Source: Anaerocolumna chitinilytica (GTDB taxonomy: Bacteria > Bacillota > Clostridia > Lachnospirales > Lachnospiraceae). From it: a stretch of DNA of 64,000 nucleotides. The notes under the pieces were generated by a model. That model did not search any database and had not been told where the DNA came from. It saw only the letters and a program-made list of their open reading frames with translations. Positions 62,773 to 64,000 of this stretch are shown here, piece after piece. The stretch is from the NCBI RefSeq assembly GCF_014218355.1, contig NZ_AP023368.1:3414001-3478000 (forward strand). Reading direction: 5' to 3'. The first letter of the stretch is position 1. Every line of letters begins with the position of its first letter. The position numbers and the translations under genes were made by a program.

Positions 62773-64000
62773 CTAATCTAAATCAAAAAACGGCTTTGTT
62801 ATCAGATTCACTTGGGTCGTACTCTTCTGTTCAATCGTATTACCATCTTCATTAATGCCAACGGAGGTTAGTTCCATTTCTATCAGGAGCTTTCCTGCTC
62901 CATTAAAATACTTTAGAGGTACATCAATAGAAAATTCATTGTCAGAGTTTAATTTGGTTCCTTTTCCGGGTACAATAGTGCAGGCCCCACCGGTATCTAT
63001 ATTTTTTGTAGGAAGTACCTCCGTGGAAGTTGAATTTCCCTGGGGATTTAGTTGAACCCGGATTGTTTTTGAACTATCCGCCGGATCCGGTACTACCGCA
63101 TAGTAAGAAGCATAATAGTCTCTGTCACTGGTACTGACAACACTTTCATCCTCTAATTTAAAGGTTATGGTCTTTACCTGTGTGGGATCCGTTGTTGTAA
63201 TGGTATCGGAATCCGCATTGATAAATAAATACTGTTGGTTGGAATCGCCTGTATAGACATCCTGATTTGTGATGATAATCTTAGCTTTTGCCGTACCTGC
63301 ACGGTATGAGCTTATCATTGTATTTATGAATAATTTCATTTCATCATCTGTCAGATTGACCGTATGTCCCAAACCGGTATAGGTGATATTCCCTTTATTA
63401 TAAATATAGTAGCTATTTCTGGAATCATTTTCTCTGGAAGAATAGAACCCGTTATTACTGCCGCCATTTAACCGGCTGCTGTTATCCGAAAGGTTATACC
63501 ACACAACCATATCACTTTGTTCCAAATCCAATTGATAATACTGGGTATGTGTTGTGGATATTCTTATCGTATCACCGATGGTAAAAGGATATTGAGTTAT
63601 CTGCCCCCTGTTGGCAACGGATACTCTGGTAGTTTCCATAAAGGAAAGTTCATTCCATTTCTTGTTGGAAGTATCGTCCTTTCTGTCATAATTATAACCG
63701 GAACCATATCTCCAGTATAGTTTGTTGCTATTATCCGTAAAAAACTTCCAGTACTTATCATTTCCGCTGGTCAGATTCGCACTATCATACATTTTAATTA
63801 AATTCTTTTTTAACTGATTGTTTGTATCATCATAATAAATAGGCTGCAAATTATCACTTACTCCGGTGGTAAAATGGTAACGATCCTGAGACATTACTTT
63901 TCGAAGTACATCATTATATAAGCGCTCCTGTCCGGCGTCTTTATCCCATATAACATCGTGACTGAATATAACACTCTTCCCCTGATTAATGAAATCCAGG
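62773..64000 (-). CDS. DUF5057 domain extracellular protein, N-terminal part outside window
   Basis: At least 409 residues are visible; the reading frame stays open to the right edge (LDFINQGKSVIFSHDVIWDK), so the ATG at 63894 is internal. The DUF5057 pattern is seen in NSYYIYNKGNITYTGLGHTV and DDEMKLFINTMISSYR. The remainder is Ser/Thr/Asn-rich beta structure typical of surface proteins (STEVLPTKNIDTGG and IDVPLKYFNGAGKLLIEMEL). Function unknown; relatives are long and often anchored or secreted. The start, signal peptide and neighbours lie beyond the window. Confidence 0.8.
   Translation of the reverse strand, partial: LDFINQGKSVIFSHDVIWDKDAGQERLYNDVLRKVMSQDRYHFTTGVSDNLQPIYYDDTNNQLKKNLIKMYDSANLTSGNDKYWKFFTDNSNKLYWRYGSGYNYDRKDDTSNKKWNELSFMETTRVSVANRGQITQYPFTIGDTIRISTTHTQYYQLDLEQSDMVVWYNLSDNSSRLNGGSNNGFYSSRENDSRNSYYIYNKGNITYTGLGHTVNLTDDEMKLFINTMISSYRAGTAKAKIIITNQDVYTGDSNQQYLFINADSDTITTTDPTQVKTITFKLEDESVVSTSDRDYYASYYAVVPDPADSSKTIRVQLNPQGNSTSTEVLPTKNIDTGGACTIVPGKGTKLNSDNEFSIDVPLKYFNGAGKLLIEMELTSVGINEDGNTIEQKSTTQVNLITKPFFDLD

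Overview
The window is low-GC, strongly Shine-Dalgarno-led DNA from a Gram-positive anaerobe, most likely a Lachnospiraceae/Clostridia member. Pointers are the DUF5688, DUF5057 and CD3324-type proteins, AGGAGG ribosome sites a few bases before most starts, TTG/GTG starts with good ribosome sites, an NfnAB-type flavin bifurcating pair, and CUT1 sugar importers without their own ATPase. No rRNA, CRISPR array, phage structural gene or replication origin was seen. One tRNA is present (Arg, anticodon CCG).

Layout. 0-6 kb: a cut-off alpha/beta hydrolase, a small membrane-anchored protein, an SDR oxidoreductase with an AraC regulator, and a divergent pair of XRE regulator and NAD-dependent epimerase. 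5.9-11.1 kb is an accessory patch: a dead, truncated IS256-type transposase, then five leftward genes or small ORFs (zinc-ribbon protein, a companion overlapping it by 14 nt, a small ORF, a single-pass membrane protein, and a pentapeptide-repeat/potassium-channel fusion) and about 0.85 kb of degraded DNA. 11.1-24.2 kb is mostly housekeeping: metA, ligA, an rluF-type pseudouridine synthase with a long repetitive tail, a secreted protein, tRNA-Arg, thymidine kinase, a DUF421 protein, a TetR/MFS efflux pair with two clear operators, DUF5688, a methyltransferase and a membrane protein.

24.2-49.9 kb is a carbohydrate-utilisation region. It holds GH2 and GH35 beta-galactosidases, each next to a related AraC regulator, a beta-helix protein, a large clan-A hydrolase, an oligosaccharide ABC importer (lipoprotein plus two permeases), a LacI repressor, a GH43-like enzyme, an (alpha/alpha)6-barrel glycosidase and a TIM-barrel isomerase. 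None of the enzymes has a signal peptide, so the design appears to be import of oligosaccharides followed by digestion in the cytoplasm. Five similar palindromes, three of them at promoters or directly beside a -10 box, join importer, lacI, GH43 and the last glycosidase operon into one apparent LacI regulon. Set among these genes are a MATE transporter, a chloramphenicol acetyltransferase, a CD3324-type regulator, an ABC exporter and a small kinase.

50-64 kb: a DUF3888 gene inside 49-bp inverted repeats, a GGDEF/EAL protein, nfnAB, a two-component system, CYTH and HD-domain proteins, an ABC-F ATPase, a 189-bp nested palindromic element, a GtrA protein and a DUF5057 protein cut by the window end.
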